Source: Saccharomycopsis phalli
Taxonomy: Eukaryota; Ascomycota; Saccharomycetes; Ascoideales; Saccharomycopsidaceae
DNA: 64,000 nucleotides
Assembly: GCA_020342235.1 (NCBI GenBank)
Contig: CP073214.1
Coordinates: 1,364,001-1,428,000 of the forward strand
Direction of reading: 5' to 3'
Shown here: piece after piece, positions 37,790 to 46,739 of the stretch
Layout: each line of letters opens with the position of its first letter
Position numbering within the stretch: position 1 is the first letter of the stretch
Notes under the pieces: model-generated
What the model was told of the DNA's origin: nothing
The model's input: the letters and a program-made list of their open reading frames with translations, nothing else
Database searches by the model: none
Made by a program: the position numbers and the translations under genes

Positions 37790-38085
37790 CGTGCATTATA
37801 CAAAGTGTCTAGCACCAGGCTAATCTGTCAGTAACATTGTACATTATACAGTCTCAACATTAGGCTATCTATACCAGTAACATCGTACATTATACAGTCT
37901 CAACACCAGGCTATCTATACCAGTAACATCATACATTATACAGTCTCAACACCAGGCTATCTATATCAGTAACATCATACATTATACAGTCTTAACACCA
38001 GGCTATCTATACCAGTAACATCATACATTATACAGTCTCAACACCAGGCTATCTCTACCAGTAACATCGTATATTATACAAAGTC
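37790..38085. repeat. 46-bp tandem repeat in the MRM1 3' flank
   Basis: About six copies of a 46-bp unit containing CTATCTATACCAGTAACATC and CATTATACAGTCTCAACACC. The array ends about 10 bp from the MRM1 stop codon. Later copies are nearly identical, which indicates recent expansion or homogenisation. Confidence 0.92.
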
Positions 38086-38093
38086 TCCCCCAC

Positions 38094-39152
38094 CTACATC
38101 TTCTGCCTAAGAAACTGATCAATCAACAACGACCCCGCAACACTCACATTCAATGAATCTACAATCTCCTCATCAATGTCTCGCCGCGGCTCAACGCTCA
38201 CCACATAATTGCTCCGATCAACCAAACTCTTGCGCACACCCTTGCCCTCAGACCCAAGCACCAACACGCATGGACTCTCGTCCAACAACCGGGGCAAGTT
38301 TTCCACGGCGACCCGCTTGGACCCGCCTATAGCAGCGGCCGACGACACAAACACCCACCCGTTTTCGCGGCTCAGCTCCATGAACCGGAGTGCGTTATCC
38401 ACGGCAAAGATCTTCATCACTTCCAAGGCCCCAGAAGACGCCTTTGCAACCACCGAGGTCATTCCCGCGCAGTTTTTCGCAGTGACCACGACGAAATCCG
38501 CGCCTAGAAAGTACGCCGACCGAATAACCGCTCCCATGTTGTACGGGTCAGTGACCTCGTCTATAAACACCCCAAAAGGCTTGGTTCCTACGCTCAATGG
38601 GGTGTCGCCAATGGAAAACTTCCCGTCAACGACAGACGACAACTCGCAGCACGTGTCCAACACAATCGGCCTGGTCTCAAGCACAACTCCATTGTGCGGA
38701 TTGTTATCGCACAACTGATTCAAGACCCGCTTGTCGCTATACTCCACCGGCACGTCACGTGACCGCGCGAGCTCGAGGATGCGTGCGTCCTTGGTACCAT
38801 TGCCTTGGATGAATACCCGGTTGAAGGTGGTTCGCTTGGTGGAAGAGAGGGCACTAATCACGGGTGAGGTACCGTAGACGAACTCAATCAATGGGTTGGG
38901 CTTTCGGCGAGGCTCCCTGTGAACCTTTGGCCGTGTCTCGCTTCTTTTCGCCTGCTTCTCTTCCTCCAACTGTTTCTTCTTGTCTATAAACTGCTTCTGC
39001 TTCACGTGGACATGGGCATATCTGCGGCGGAAAAACGAGTCCTTGTCCTCGCCTGCACGTTCCCAAGCCTTGAGTGGCTTCTTCTGGAAACCCCGTTCAA
39101 ATGAGGAGGCCTTGTACGCCTTTGTACCGTAGGATCTAAAGCTACTTAACAT
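38094..39152 (-). CDS. MRM1: Mitochondrial 21S rRNA 2'-O-ribose methyltransferase Mrm1 (Pet56)
   Basis: It methylates a conserved guanosine of mitochondrial large-subunit rRNA. From ATG 39152 the product is 352 residues, opening MLSSFRSYGTKAYKASSFERGF, a presequence. The SpoU motifs are complete: motif 1 DEVTDPYNMGAVIRSAYFLGAD, motif 2 CVLVLGSEGKGVRKSL and motif 3 VDSLNVSVAGSLLIDQF. Upstream is a Lys/Arg/Glu-rich linker and the substrate-binding domain starting PLIEFVYGTSPVISAL. An ATG at 39215 would overlap the E-box promoter. It is divergent from MRP51, so two mitochondrial translation genes share a promoter. HIS3, its S. cerevisiae neighbour, lies 2 kb away. Confidence 0.93.
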   Translation of the reverse strand: MLSSFRSYGTKAYKASSFERGFQKKPLKAWERAGEDKDSFFRRRYAHVHVKQKQFIDKKKQLEEEKQAKRSETRPKVHREPRRKPNPLIEFVYGTSPVISALSSTKRTTFNRVFIQGNGTKDARILELARSRDVPVEYSDKRVLNQLCDNNPHNGVVLETRPIVLDTCCELSSVVDGKFSIGDTPLSVGTKPFGVFIDEVTDPYNMGAVIRSAYFLGADFVVVTAKNCAGMTSVVAKASSGALEVMKIFAVDNALRFMELSRENGWVFVSSAAAIGGSKRVAVENLPRLLDESPCVLVLGSEGKGVRKSLVDRSNYVVSVEPRRDIDEEIVDSLNVSVAGSLLIDQFLRQKM

Positions 39153-39193
39153 GAACCATGGAGCTGCAAAAAATTGACATTGATCAGGTGATG

Positions 39194-39218
39194 CACGTGA
39201 GATAATATGCATCACGTG
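39194..39218. promoter_or_regulatory. Two CACGTG E-boxes in the MRM1/MRP51 divergent promoter
   Basis: CACGTG at 39194-39199 and 39213-39218, 13 bp apart, each in a GCACGTGA or TCACGTGC context like the palindrome upstream of VMA21. Cbf1-type control of this mitochondrial gene pair is inferred. Confidence 0.55.
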
Positions 39219-39260
39219 CCCAGTTCATGTATCTTTTTTTTTCATTCAACAATCATTGGC

Positions 39261-40316
39261 ATGACAAACCGGTTGGTGAATTTGGTGGGCAATTCGAAGC
39301 TCGGAAGTTTGGTGAAACCGGCTACGCGGTATTCTGCCACAGACACTCGGCACAAGCCGACGCATCAGACGATCCAGACCACGTCGGCTCTGTTGTACCG
39401 TCATGATTTCGGACTCAAGGCCGCACTTCCACAAAAGATCAAGGGCCGGTACATTGTGCTAGACGAGCTTGACTCGAGCCAGCGGATGACGGAGTTCGAG
39501 CCGGTTCCAGGCGCCTACTGGAACAAGTTGCGCTTCCAGGAGTTTGGGCTTCCAGTGGTGGCCGGAAACCTGACTATAGGATCCAAGAGTGCGTTGTTCA
39601 AAACCAGCGACCCAGCCCAGGCCATCCGGCGGAAATTCGGGCAGAACAAGTTGGAGCGTGTGAGCGACGTGTTGGGTATTGACGGCAAGACGTCGAGATC
39701 CGAGTTGCGTGCCATTGAGCACCGGCTAAAGGGTCTTCGGCAGGATTTCCAGCAGTGGGTGTTGGCGAACCACCCGGAGAAACTCAGTGCGAAGCGGTTC
39801 AACAAGGACGCGTTGGCGCACCAGTTGGTGACGTACTTGAAGAGCAAGGACTTGGTCAAGAAGAACAAGAAGTTTCTCAAGCAGCAGGGCACGATTGCCG
39901 GCACCGGCGGACTTTCGTACCTCCAGTCGGGACGTCTTCGCAACGATCCGCTGGGAATCACCGACGTGTTTGTGGCGCCGTCGCGTCTTGCCGGCGATAA
40001 CGACGTGTTGGCGGTTGGCGGATTCGTCACTCCGGTGAGCTACGGGCTCCAGTCGCAGGCCACTGCGGCACGTGCTTCCGTCGGCAAGCATTACAAGGAG
40101 GTGATGATCTCGTGCGGAGTCAAGGGCGCGACGATCAAGGAGGACGGGTCAGTGGGGCTCCATACCGTGGGTGTTGTGCGGAAGAGCGACAGTTTCAAGA
40201 GCGACGGGGACTTGTTGCGGGACCGGTACCGGGACTCGTCGATCATGTCGCAGTACAAGCGGAGCCGTCAAATGGACAACTCTCAGAAGCAGGATATCTT
40301 GAACTTGTTTACCTGA
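39261..40316 (+). CDS. MRP51: Mitochondrial ribosomal small-subunit protein Mrp51
   Basis: Mrp51 is a component of the mitochondrial small ribosomal subunit and interacts with mRNA leader sequences in S. cerevisiae. From ATG 39261 the product is 351 residues, starting MTNRLVNLVGNSKLGSLVKP. It contains FGLKAALPQKIKGRYIVLDELD near 70, YWNKLRFQEFGLPVV, TGGLSYLQSGRLRNDPLGI and a C-terminal block VGGFVTPVSYG. These match the order known for Mrp51 (344 residues). An ATG at 39207 would add 18 residues rich in Phe, but it overlaps the E-boxes. Pairing with MRM1 supports a mitochondrial translation role. Confidence 0.82.
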   Translation: MTNRLVNLVGNSKLGSLVKPATRYSATDTRHKPTHQTIQTTSALLYRHDFGLKAALPQKIKGRYIVLDELDSSQRMTEFEPVPGAYWNKLRFQEFGLPVVAGNLTIGSKSALFKTSDPAQAIRRKFGQNKLERVSDVLGIDGKTSRSELRAIEHRLKGLRQDFQQWVLANHPEKLSAKRFNKDALAHQLVTYLKSKDLVKKNKKFLKQQGTIAGTGGLSYLQSGRLRNDPLGITDVFVAPSRLAGDNDVLAVGGFVTPVSYGLQSQATAARASVGKHYKEVMISCGVKGATIKEDGSVGLHTVGVVRKSDSFKSDGDLLRDRYRDSSIMSQYKRSRQMDNSQKQDILNLFT

Positions 40317-40540
40317 TGTAAATAGCGACGCAATGCGCGAATCAATGTAACTAAACGGTGCAGTGTAGAGACTGGATGTGCATGAGTGACAGTTATATGG
40401 CAGTGGTCAATATGACAATAGTATTAATGACAATAGCCATGTATATGACAAGCCATGAATTAAAGAGATTCCTCAACTCCTTCTGGCAGACCAAACTCTG
40501 TCAAAAGATAAGGTCTACCTAAGTCCATTTTAAAGATGAC

Positions 40541-40642
40541 TCTTTTTCAAGTGTAGTTAGAATTGAAATGGTCGAGTGAATGTATTTAACCATCTTACCA
40601 ACTGGTATCCTAGTTCTATTTACATATGTCATACTGCAATGA
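40541..40642. repeat. Dispersed repeat family A, copy 3 (diverged)
   Basis: TTTTTCAAGTGTAG, then GTGAATGTATTTAACCATCT and GGTATCCTAGTTCTATTTAC parallel copies 1 and 2 near 7.9-8.2 kb. The similarity is partial and was judged by eye. Confidence 0.45.
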
Positions 40643-40945
40643 TCAGTATAACATGTCAATTATTACAACGACACGCAATACTCACAATACAGAATAACAT
40701 GTCAAATATTACAACGACACGCAATACTCACAATACAGAATAACATGTCAATTATTACAACTCTACAACACGTCAATTTTCAATACAATATTAGCCATGC
40801 CAATTGTCATTTTTAATACACGTCAACATGCCAATTGTCATTTTCAATACGTATTAACATACCAATTGTCATTTTCAATTCACATCAACATGTCAATTGT
40901 CATTTTCAATAGGTATCAACATACCAATTGTCATTTCAATACACA
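40640..40945. repeat. 46-bp then 31-bp tandem repeats between MRP51 and HIS3
   Basis: About 2.5 copies of a 46-bp unit (CACGCAATACTCACAATACA, then GAATAACATG) are followed by about five copies of a 31-bp unit with CCAATTGTCATTTTCAATAC. The array ends about 30 bp from the HIS3 stop. The remainder of 40317-40540 holds no gene. Confidence 0.88.
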
Positions 40946-40977
40946 ACACACATTCACGACATCCCTACATTCACTTA

Positions 40978-41664
40978 CTAAAACAACACCCCCTTGGTGC
41001 TAGGAACATCATTGCCTCCAGTATACGAAATTGCCTCCTTCAATGCAACTGCCAAACTCTTAAACGCACTCTCGCTCCGATGATGGTCATTAAAACCCCG
41101 CAAACAGTCCACATGCACCGTGATCCGAGCAGCCTCAATAAAACTCTCAAGGAAATGCGGAATCATCTCGCAGCTCAAGTCACCAAGCTTCTCTCGCTTC
41201 AAACCCAAGTCCACAACCGCATATGGACGGTTCGACAAATCAACCACAGATCGCGACAACGCCTCGTCCAACGGCGCAAAACCGCTGCCAAACCGCTTCA
41301 CCCCCTTGATGTGGCCAATCGCCTTGCGGAACGCCTCGCCTAGCGCAATGCCAATATCCTCGGTCGAATGGTGGTCGTCGATCCACAAATCGCCAATGCA
41401 TTCAACGATAATCGACCATCCGCCATGCTTCGCCAACGCATTGATCATGTGGTCAAGAAACCCAATTCCCGTGTGGACCTCAATATACTGCTGGCTATAC
41501 TGCTGGTTGTGCTCCGCGAGTTTCGAGTAGTCTGGGACTTTCTCCTTGAAAATCGACTCGGAAAACTCCAAAGGCCCGCCGTCAAGGTTCAACGAAATCT
41601 GGATATTCGTCTCATTGGTCTTTCTGGCAACGAGTGCCTTTCTAGCAGTCTTGTCCATTACCAT
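40978..41664 (-). CDS. HIS3: Imidazoleglycerol-phosphate dehydratase His3
   Basis: It catalyses the sixth step of histidine synthesis as a manganese-dependent 24-mer. The 228-residue product carries [78 protein letters not shown] and DDHHRS-type [17 protein letters not shown], ending [11 protein letters not shown]. The metal-binding His/Glu clusters are intact. Length matches S. cerevisiae (220). ATG 41664 and ATG 41658 are both possible starts (MVMDK). It is divergent from the PQ-loop gene, and CGGGTAA at 41698 serves both. Confidence 0.98.
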   Translation of the reverse strand: MVMDKTARKALVARKTNETNIQISLNLDGGPLEFSESIFKEKVPDYSKLAEHNQQYSQQYIEVHTGIGFLDHMINALAKHGGWSIIVECIGDLWIDDHHSTEDIGIALGEAFRKAIGHIKGVKRFGSGFAPLDEALSRSVVDLSNRPYAVVDLGLKREKLGDLSCEMIPHFLESFIEAARITVHVDCLRGFNDHHRSESAFKSLAVALKEAISYTGGNDVPSTKGVLF

Positions 41665-41697
41665 GAGTAATCAAATTGCACACTTTATAACGTGGTC

Positions 41698-41704
41698 CGG
41701 GTAA
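41698..41704. promoter_or_regulatory. CGGGTAA (Reb1-like) site in the HIS3/PQ-loop divergent promoter
   Basis: It lies 34 bp upstream of HIS3 and about 205 bp upstream of the PQ-loop gene. Confidence 0.5.
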
Positions 41705-41907
41705 GAGAGATGGCCAAGCGGGATGACTTGCTTGATGCCAATGTGTTTGAAAAAAAAAGCAAACGGCTAGATGAAATTTTTCTTGAATTTCTTGGCACGG
41801 GTTCTCCTCTTCTTGTAAAGGTGCATAAGGTTTTACAATTTTTTTTTCAGTCACAAGACCTCTTCCGTACTACATAAGCCCGCGTATTCCCGGGAAGAAC
41901 CACTATC

Positions 41908-42645
41908 ATGAGCAGCACACATTCGTCTAATAGCGTCGCTTCAAATGTCTTGGGGACTATCGGCACGGTTCTTTGGTGCGTCCAGCTCATTCCCCAGATC
42001 ATCCACAACTATAAAAGAAAAAACTGCGAGGGTCTCCCACCCATGATGCTATTCCTCTGGGCAGCTTGTGGGATTCCGTTTGCAATATATTTCATCGCCA
42101 CCGACGCGTCCATACCGGTCCAGGTCCAGCCGGAGGTCTTCTTTGTGTTCTGCTCCATCAGCTGGATCCAGTCAATGTACTATCCTCCGGTGCAGTACAG
42201 CAGAGTGCGGATCTTGGTGTATGTGGCATTGCTCTTTTCCGTGGCCATTGGGCTCCAGGTCGGGATGATCCTCTACTTTAAGCAGCACGACTACCCGAAG
42301 GAAAACTGGCGGATCTTGATCTTTGGAATTTTGGCGTCGATCATGCTTGCTGCAGGTCTCATTCCGCCGTACTTTGAGTTGGCAAAGCGCAAAGGCCGTG
42401 TCATTGGGATTAATTTTATTTTCTTGGCCATTGACTGCTCCGGTGCGATTTTCTCGATGCTCAGTGTCGTCTTTGGCAACATGGATATCATGGGGATGGT
42501 GTTGTATGCCATTTGTGCGGCCCTAGAGATTGGTATCTTTGTGAGCCACTTGATATGGGGGTTGCGGTTTAATTGGGGTCGCGACGAGGTGAAGATTGAG
42601 ACGGTTGCTACGGATGACTCGAAGGAGACGAAGGAGTACGAGTAG
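41908..42645 (+). CDS. PQ-loop membrane protein
   Basis: The 245-residue product has seven predicted membrane segments. The first PQ-loop is clear (LWCVQLIPQIIHNYKRKNCEG, about residues 22-42). The second is at about 157, where GLIPPYFELAKRKGRVIG retains the proline and following basic helix. Proteins of this fold transport small solutes or act in membrane trafficking (cystinosin, Ypq, SWEET). This one resembles the less studied fungal PQ-loop proteins rather than Ypq1-3, so I give no symbol. The C-terminal tail is acidic (DDSKETKEYE). It is divergent from HIS3. Its substrate cannot be told from sequence. Confidence 0.82.
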   Translation: MSSTHSSNSVASNVLGTIGTVLWCVQLIPQIIHNYKRKNCEGLPPMMLFLWAACGIPFAIYFIATDASIPVQVQPEVFFVFCSISWIQSMYYPPVQYSRVRILVYVALLFSVAIGLQVGMILYFKQHDYPKENWRILIFGILASIMLAAGLIPPYFELAKRKGRVIGINFIFLAIDCSGAIFSMLSVVFGNMDIMGMVLYAICAALEIGIFVSHLIWGLRFNWGRDEVKIETVATDDSKETKEYE

Positions 42646-42674
42646 TGTTGGCGAAGACCATGTGATGCATGAAA

Positions 42675-42960
42675 GACAATCAGTTGATAATTGGTTGACA
42701 ATCAGTTGACAATCAGTTGATAATTGGTTGACAATCAGTTGACAATCAGTTGATAATTGGTTGACAATCAGTTGACAATCAGTTGACAATCAGTTGACAA
42801 TCAGTTGACAACTTGGATTTTTAATAGACAATCGGTTGTCAACTTGGATTCTTAATAGTACAATTGGTTGTCAACTTGGATTTTTAATAGACAATCAGTT
42901 GACAACTTGAACACTCAATAGACAATCGTTGACAACTTGAATGCTTGATAAATTCAGAGT
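42675..42960. repeat. 11-bp and about 32-bp tandem repeats in the PQ-loop gene 3' flank
   Basis: TTGACAATCAG and TTGATAATTGG units alternate about 13 times, then a longer unit (ACAATCGGTTGTCAACTTGG plus a TTTTTAATAG stretch) repeats about four times. The array starts some 30 bp after the stop. The rest, to DDL1, holds no gene. Confidence 0.9.
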
Positions 42961-43247
42961 TTCCTACAACACTTCAATAATCAGGCATTGGCCTTGATAT
43001 TCCGACAGCTTATATGCTCTGACTAATTTTGGATATTCTACTTACCTAGGGGATTTCTGCCCAACTTTAATATACTACACCAACACCTCGTATAAACACT
43101 ATAAATATTCTCATAAACTCCAACTATACATCCCGACCCATTTCGATTCTCCCATTTTCTCCACACTCTTTTGCAGCCTCACTGCAACTCTGCTCATCTC
43201 ATCCGAGCAGTTAAAATCCGGGTTTGCATATTCCGTTTTCAACCACC

Positions 43248-45326
43248 ATGCCCAATGTAAAATGGTTCTACTCGATTGACACGCCAATCACCAAGTCAGC
43301 CAAGAAGTTGACGCAGGAACTCGTCAATAAATACGTCCCCGGCAATAAATGGGTCCTGTTTTCTCCGTCAGACTCTCTCCGCATTGAGGACGCTTACCAA
43401 GAATACAACAAGAACCCTTTGGAAACCCCTCTTGATATATCACAGGGGTCCCTCGAGGAGTACTACCGCAAGCTTCCCCGGCTCAAACTTCCTAAATTTA
43501 AAGTCCCGGTGAATGAGGACAATTTGTTCGAGGCAAACGTGGCCAACCGCACCATCACCTCCCTTTACTGGAACGGCCCAGTGTACAAGATCAGACGAGG
43601 AATATGGTTCACCAACGACAACGTACCGCTATCCACCAAGCTCACCGAACAAATCGAGCTTGGCTACCAGACACTCAAGCCCTGGGAATTTGGCCGGGAC
43701 TCGCAAGATGCCATGACTCGGTCCAATGCCTTGAAGAAGAAAGTCGACGATTACTGGCTGGTCAAGTTTGACAAGGTCGAGAAAAAAGTCTTGTACATTG
43801 ATGAGAAGCACGCCTACTTGATTGACGACCTCAAGTCGCTCAACAGGGTCAAACTATTTCTCCTCAACAGCATCCCTAAAGACCTAGTGCCTGGGGTGGA
43901 GTACATCCAGCGTGGATATCAGGGCCCGTCCAGCAAGCCCCAGGAGAAAAACCCACCTGAAAAGTCCATTCTCACCGAGATTGCGGACATTTTTGGCGAA
44001 AACAGTGTCTCGGAGCTTCTCAGCAGCCAAATGGAGCTGGACTACCAAGAAGACTCAAACGATAGAGAGGTGGACCATCTTGTACTCTGTGTGCACGGAA
44101 TCGGACAGATCCTTGGGACCCGCTACGAAAACGTCAACTTCATCCACACCGTCAACCTATTACGTAAAAACCTCAAGAAGCAAGCCAAGGACTTGCTAGG
44201 CGAGGACAACTGCAGGATCCAAGTGGTTCCAATCATCTGGCGTAACCTCATCCAGTTCAACAACCATAGAAGCGACTTCCCGGATATGGATCGATTCCCG
44301 TCGCTCGCAAACATCACCATCAACGAGATCATGCCCGTGCGGTACTTGATAAACAACACGTTGCTAGACATTCTCTTGTACTATGAGGAGGAGTACAAGG
44401 ACCAGATCTTGGCCACGGTCGTTAAACAGGCAAACGAGGCGTTTCGCAAATACAAGGCATACCATCCCACATTCAACGGCAAGGTTAGCTTGGTTGGCCA
44501 TTCGCTAGGAAGTGCCATTTGCTTTGATATCTTGTCGCTTCAAAAGTTTGCTGACAGCAAGTACACTGCGGCGTTGGAAAAGAAGCCGATTTTCTCCAAA
44601 TTCCAGCTCCTGGACCTCCAATTGGACTTCAATGTGGACAACTTCTTTGCCATTGGCTCGCCGTTTGGGCTCTTCAACTTGCTCAAGAAGAAGCGGATCG
44701 CCTCGCGCAAATTATTGGCCTTGCAACAGCCCGAGGATATCGACAAGGCGCTCCATCGTCACTCGTACCCTGCTTGCAATCGTTTTTACAACATCTACGA
44801 TCCGTGTGACCCAGTGGCTTATCGAATCGAGCCGTTGATTAATCGCAGCTTTACCAACAAACCAGCCGAGATGTTCAAGTACAAGAACAAAATCACCGGG
44901 CCCAGTTTTGGCGAGGAGATCTTGTCGAAAAACTACATCACCAACAGCACGGTTCTCGCGGTGTTGAAGCAAGTTGAAAACTTTTTGGGCTCCGACAAGG
45001 GCCCAACGTTGGAAGCAGTTCCCACGTTTGACAATGCCTCGCAAGCTCATTTGGACTACAACAAGAAATATTACCAGCTAACCGAGAACATTGAGCTGAA
45101 CATCGATATGCTCGCATGTAACTCAAACGGAAGAGTGGACTACTCTATTCCCCAGGAGATTTACGACTTGGCATTGATTAATACGTTGAAATCGCATACC
45201 ACGTACTTTGAGAACGAGCATGTCTCCAAGTTTCTTTTGAACGAATTATTGCTAAGCCAGCGTCAGCCAGACGACGGTCTAACCGACATTAAGGAGCGCA
45301 AAGTGAGACCGGTTGAGCCTTGCTGA
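43248..45326 (+). CDS. DDL1: DDHD-domain phospholipase Ddl1
   Basis: This is a phospholipase A1-type lipase, mitochondrial in S. cerevisiae, related to mammalian iPLA1. From ATG 43248 (the frame extends upstream only with non-ATG codons) the product is 692 residues. The N-terminal region has VKWFYSIDTP and NGPVYKIRRGIWF. An oxyanion-side motif is seen in HLVLCVHGIGQILG. The nucleophile Ser419 lies in SLVGHSLGSAICFD. The DDHD region begins FAIGSPFGLFNLLK, followed by FYNIYDPCDPVAYRIEPLI, and a distal HTTYFENEHVSKFLL where the catalytic His is expected. Length is close to S. cerevisiae Ddl1 (715). Confidence 0.92.
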   Translation: MPNVKWFYSIDTPITKSAKKLTQELVNKYVPGNKWVLFSPSDSLRIEDAYQEYNKNPLETPLDISQGSLEEYYRKLPRLKLPKFKVPVNEDNLFEANVANRTITSLYWNGPVYKIRRGIWFTNDNVPLSTKLTEQIELGYQTLKPWEFGRDSQDAMTRSNALKKKVDDYWLVKFDKVEKKVLYIDEKHAYLIDDLKSLNRVKLFLLNSIPKDLVPGVEYIQRGYQGPSSKPQEKNPPEKSILTEIADIFGENSVSELLSSQMELDYQEDSNDREVDHLVLCVHGIGQILGTRYENVNFIHTVNLLRKNLKKQAKDLLGEDNCRIQVVPIIWRNLIQFNNHRSDFPDMDRFPSLANITINEIMPVRYLINNTLLDILLYYEEEYKDQILATVVKQANEAFRKYKAYHPTFNGKVSLVGHSLGSAICFDILSLQKFADSKYTAALEKKPIFSKFQLLDLQLDFNVDNFFAIGSPFGLFNLLKKKRIASRKLLALQQPEDIDKALHRHSYPACNRFYNIYDPCDPVAYRIEPLINRSFTNKPAEMFKYKNKITGPSFGEEILSKNYITNSTVLAVLKQVENFLGSDKGPTLEAVPTFDNASQAHLDYNKKYYQLTENIELNIDMLACNSNGRVDYSIPQEIYDLALINTLKSHTTYFENEHVSKFLLNELLLSQRQPDDGLTDIKERKVRPVEPC

Positions 45327-45453
45327 ACCGAAATACTTTGCATTTATCATTAAATATTCAATTGTTTTTTTTTTTTTTTACTATATAGACAGTCTGCTCT
45401 GTTGTGGTTTGTGGCCCTGCCCCATTTATAGGAGATCGCAGTAAACAATAACC

Positions 45454-46161
45454 ATGTCTTTGGAATCTTTGCTAGCCAAGTCGAATGAGGCTTGTGACTC
45501 GATAAATTCGCTACAGTTTCGTAGTGGTAGCATATTTTCCAACTCTGTTATAAGGAATCACGACGTCACTAATTTGATCACGGACTTGACGGTCACATTA
45601 CCTGATAAGAGCAGTTTTCTCACGTATAATTCACAAAGCGATACTTTACGACGGTTTGATGGTGCCATTTTTAAAGAGGACCTCAGCTATTACTCTCGTG
45701 ATTTTAATAACCACGACGTGACTATCAAGCAGCCCAAGCTACCGCAACAGGATGAGGTTTCCATGGGGACAAATTACTTTTACTTGAACAGGATTAAGGA
45801 GATCAACACGAAATTGCTGGAGTGCGAAGGAATTGAATCGGAGCCGTTGATTGAGGACTTGATTGAGGTGTTGAAGAAGTTGAACCGGCGGTATCCGATT
45901 GATACTTTGGATGAGTTTCTAGATACTCTCAAGGTGCAGAATGCAGGCCTCAATGCAGACATTAAGCAGTTGATGGGACTCCAGCTGGAGTTTGAAGCGC
46001 AGCTACAGAGTCTTAATGAGGAAATAAATAACGAGCAGGAATTGCAATTGAAGAGTCCCGATGAGATTATTCTGGAGATGAAGCTGCAATTGGCGCAATT
46101 GGCCAACTTGAAAGAGTCGCTTGAGTCGACTGAGGCTGAATTTGGACGTGCAGCTGGGTAA
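45454..46161 (+). CDS. SPC34: DASH/Dam1 complex subunit Spc34
   Basis: Spc34 is an outer-kinetochore subunit of the Dam1 ring that couples chromosomes to microtubules. The 235-residue product has a family-like start (LLAKSNEACDSINSLQFRSGSIFSNSVI) that parallels the yeast N-terminus ([27 protein letters not shown]). It goes on to VTNLITDL, then YPIDTLDEFLDTLKVQNAGL. The C-terminal half is a coiled coil (about 170-230). It is shorter than the 295 residues of S. cerevisiae. Several CTG codons fall in the coiled coil, where serine or leucine would both be tolerated. A T13-type run sits upstream at 45367. Confidence 0.78.
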   Translation: MSLESLLAKSNEACDSINSLQFRSGSIFSNSVIRNHDVTNLITDLTVTLPDKSSFLTYNSQSDTLRRFDGAIFKEDLSYYSRDFNNHDVTIKQPKLPQQDEVSMGTNYFYLNRIKEINTKLLECEGIESEPLIEDLIEVLKKLNRRYPIDTLDEFLDTLKVQNAGLNADIKQLMGLQLEFEAQLQSLNEEINNEQELQLKSPDEIILEMKLQLAQLANLKESLESTEAEFGRAAG

Positions 46162-46739
46162 TCTGTATGAAAGGTGCTATAAAGCCAAGTAGGAGGTCTG
46201 AATGGGTAGAATACGTCAGAGAAGCAGAAACATTGCAATTATGTTGGATACTGCCAATTGCGCCCAACTGGAGAGATGTATACGTTGTTTACAGGATAAT
46301 TTTGGTATGCAATTTGCACTATAGAAAATAACAGTAATCAGAATACCTGACGAAATAGCCAAGGATCACCATGTAGTATTACACAGTAGACATTGGCATT
46401 TACGCACAAGATTTGCACGACATACGAGCCCATTGGGCAGAAGAAAATGATAAATCAGCTATATTCAAGAACAGGCTGTAAGAATTGGTCAATAGAAGAA
46501 AAAGGTAAACAGGCCGAAGCCATGACAAGGAGCAATGGTCAATTTAAGATGACAATTCAATGACAATTCAATGACAATTCAATGTCAATTCAATGTCAAT
46601 TCAATGTCAATTCAATGTCAATTCAATGTCAATTCAATGTCAATTCAATGTCAATTCAATCTCAATCTCAATCTCAACATGCTCGATATCAAAGTGCCTG
46701 AGAACGCGTCCAAGGTCCACAAATAATATCTATAATGCA
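46162..46739. other. Intergenic between converging SPC34 and SSD1
   Basis: No gene is seen. The right part is an 11-bp repeat array, listed separately. The left part is AT-rich spacer. Confidence 0.55.
46548..46675. repeat. 11-bp tandem repeat in the SSD1 3' flank
   Basis: CAATTCAATGT (early copies CAATTCAATGA) repeats about ten times, then degenerates into CAATCTCAATCT. It ends about 70 bp from the SSD1 stop. Confidence 0.92.
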
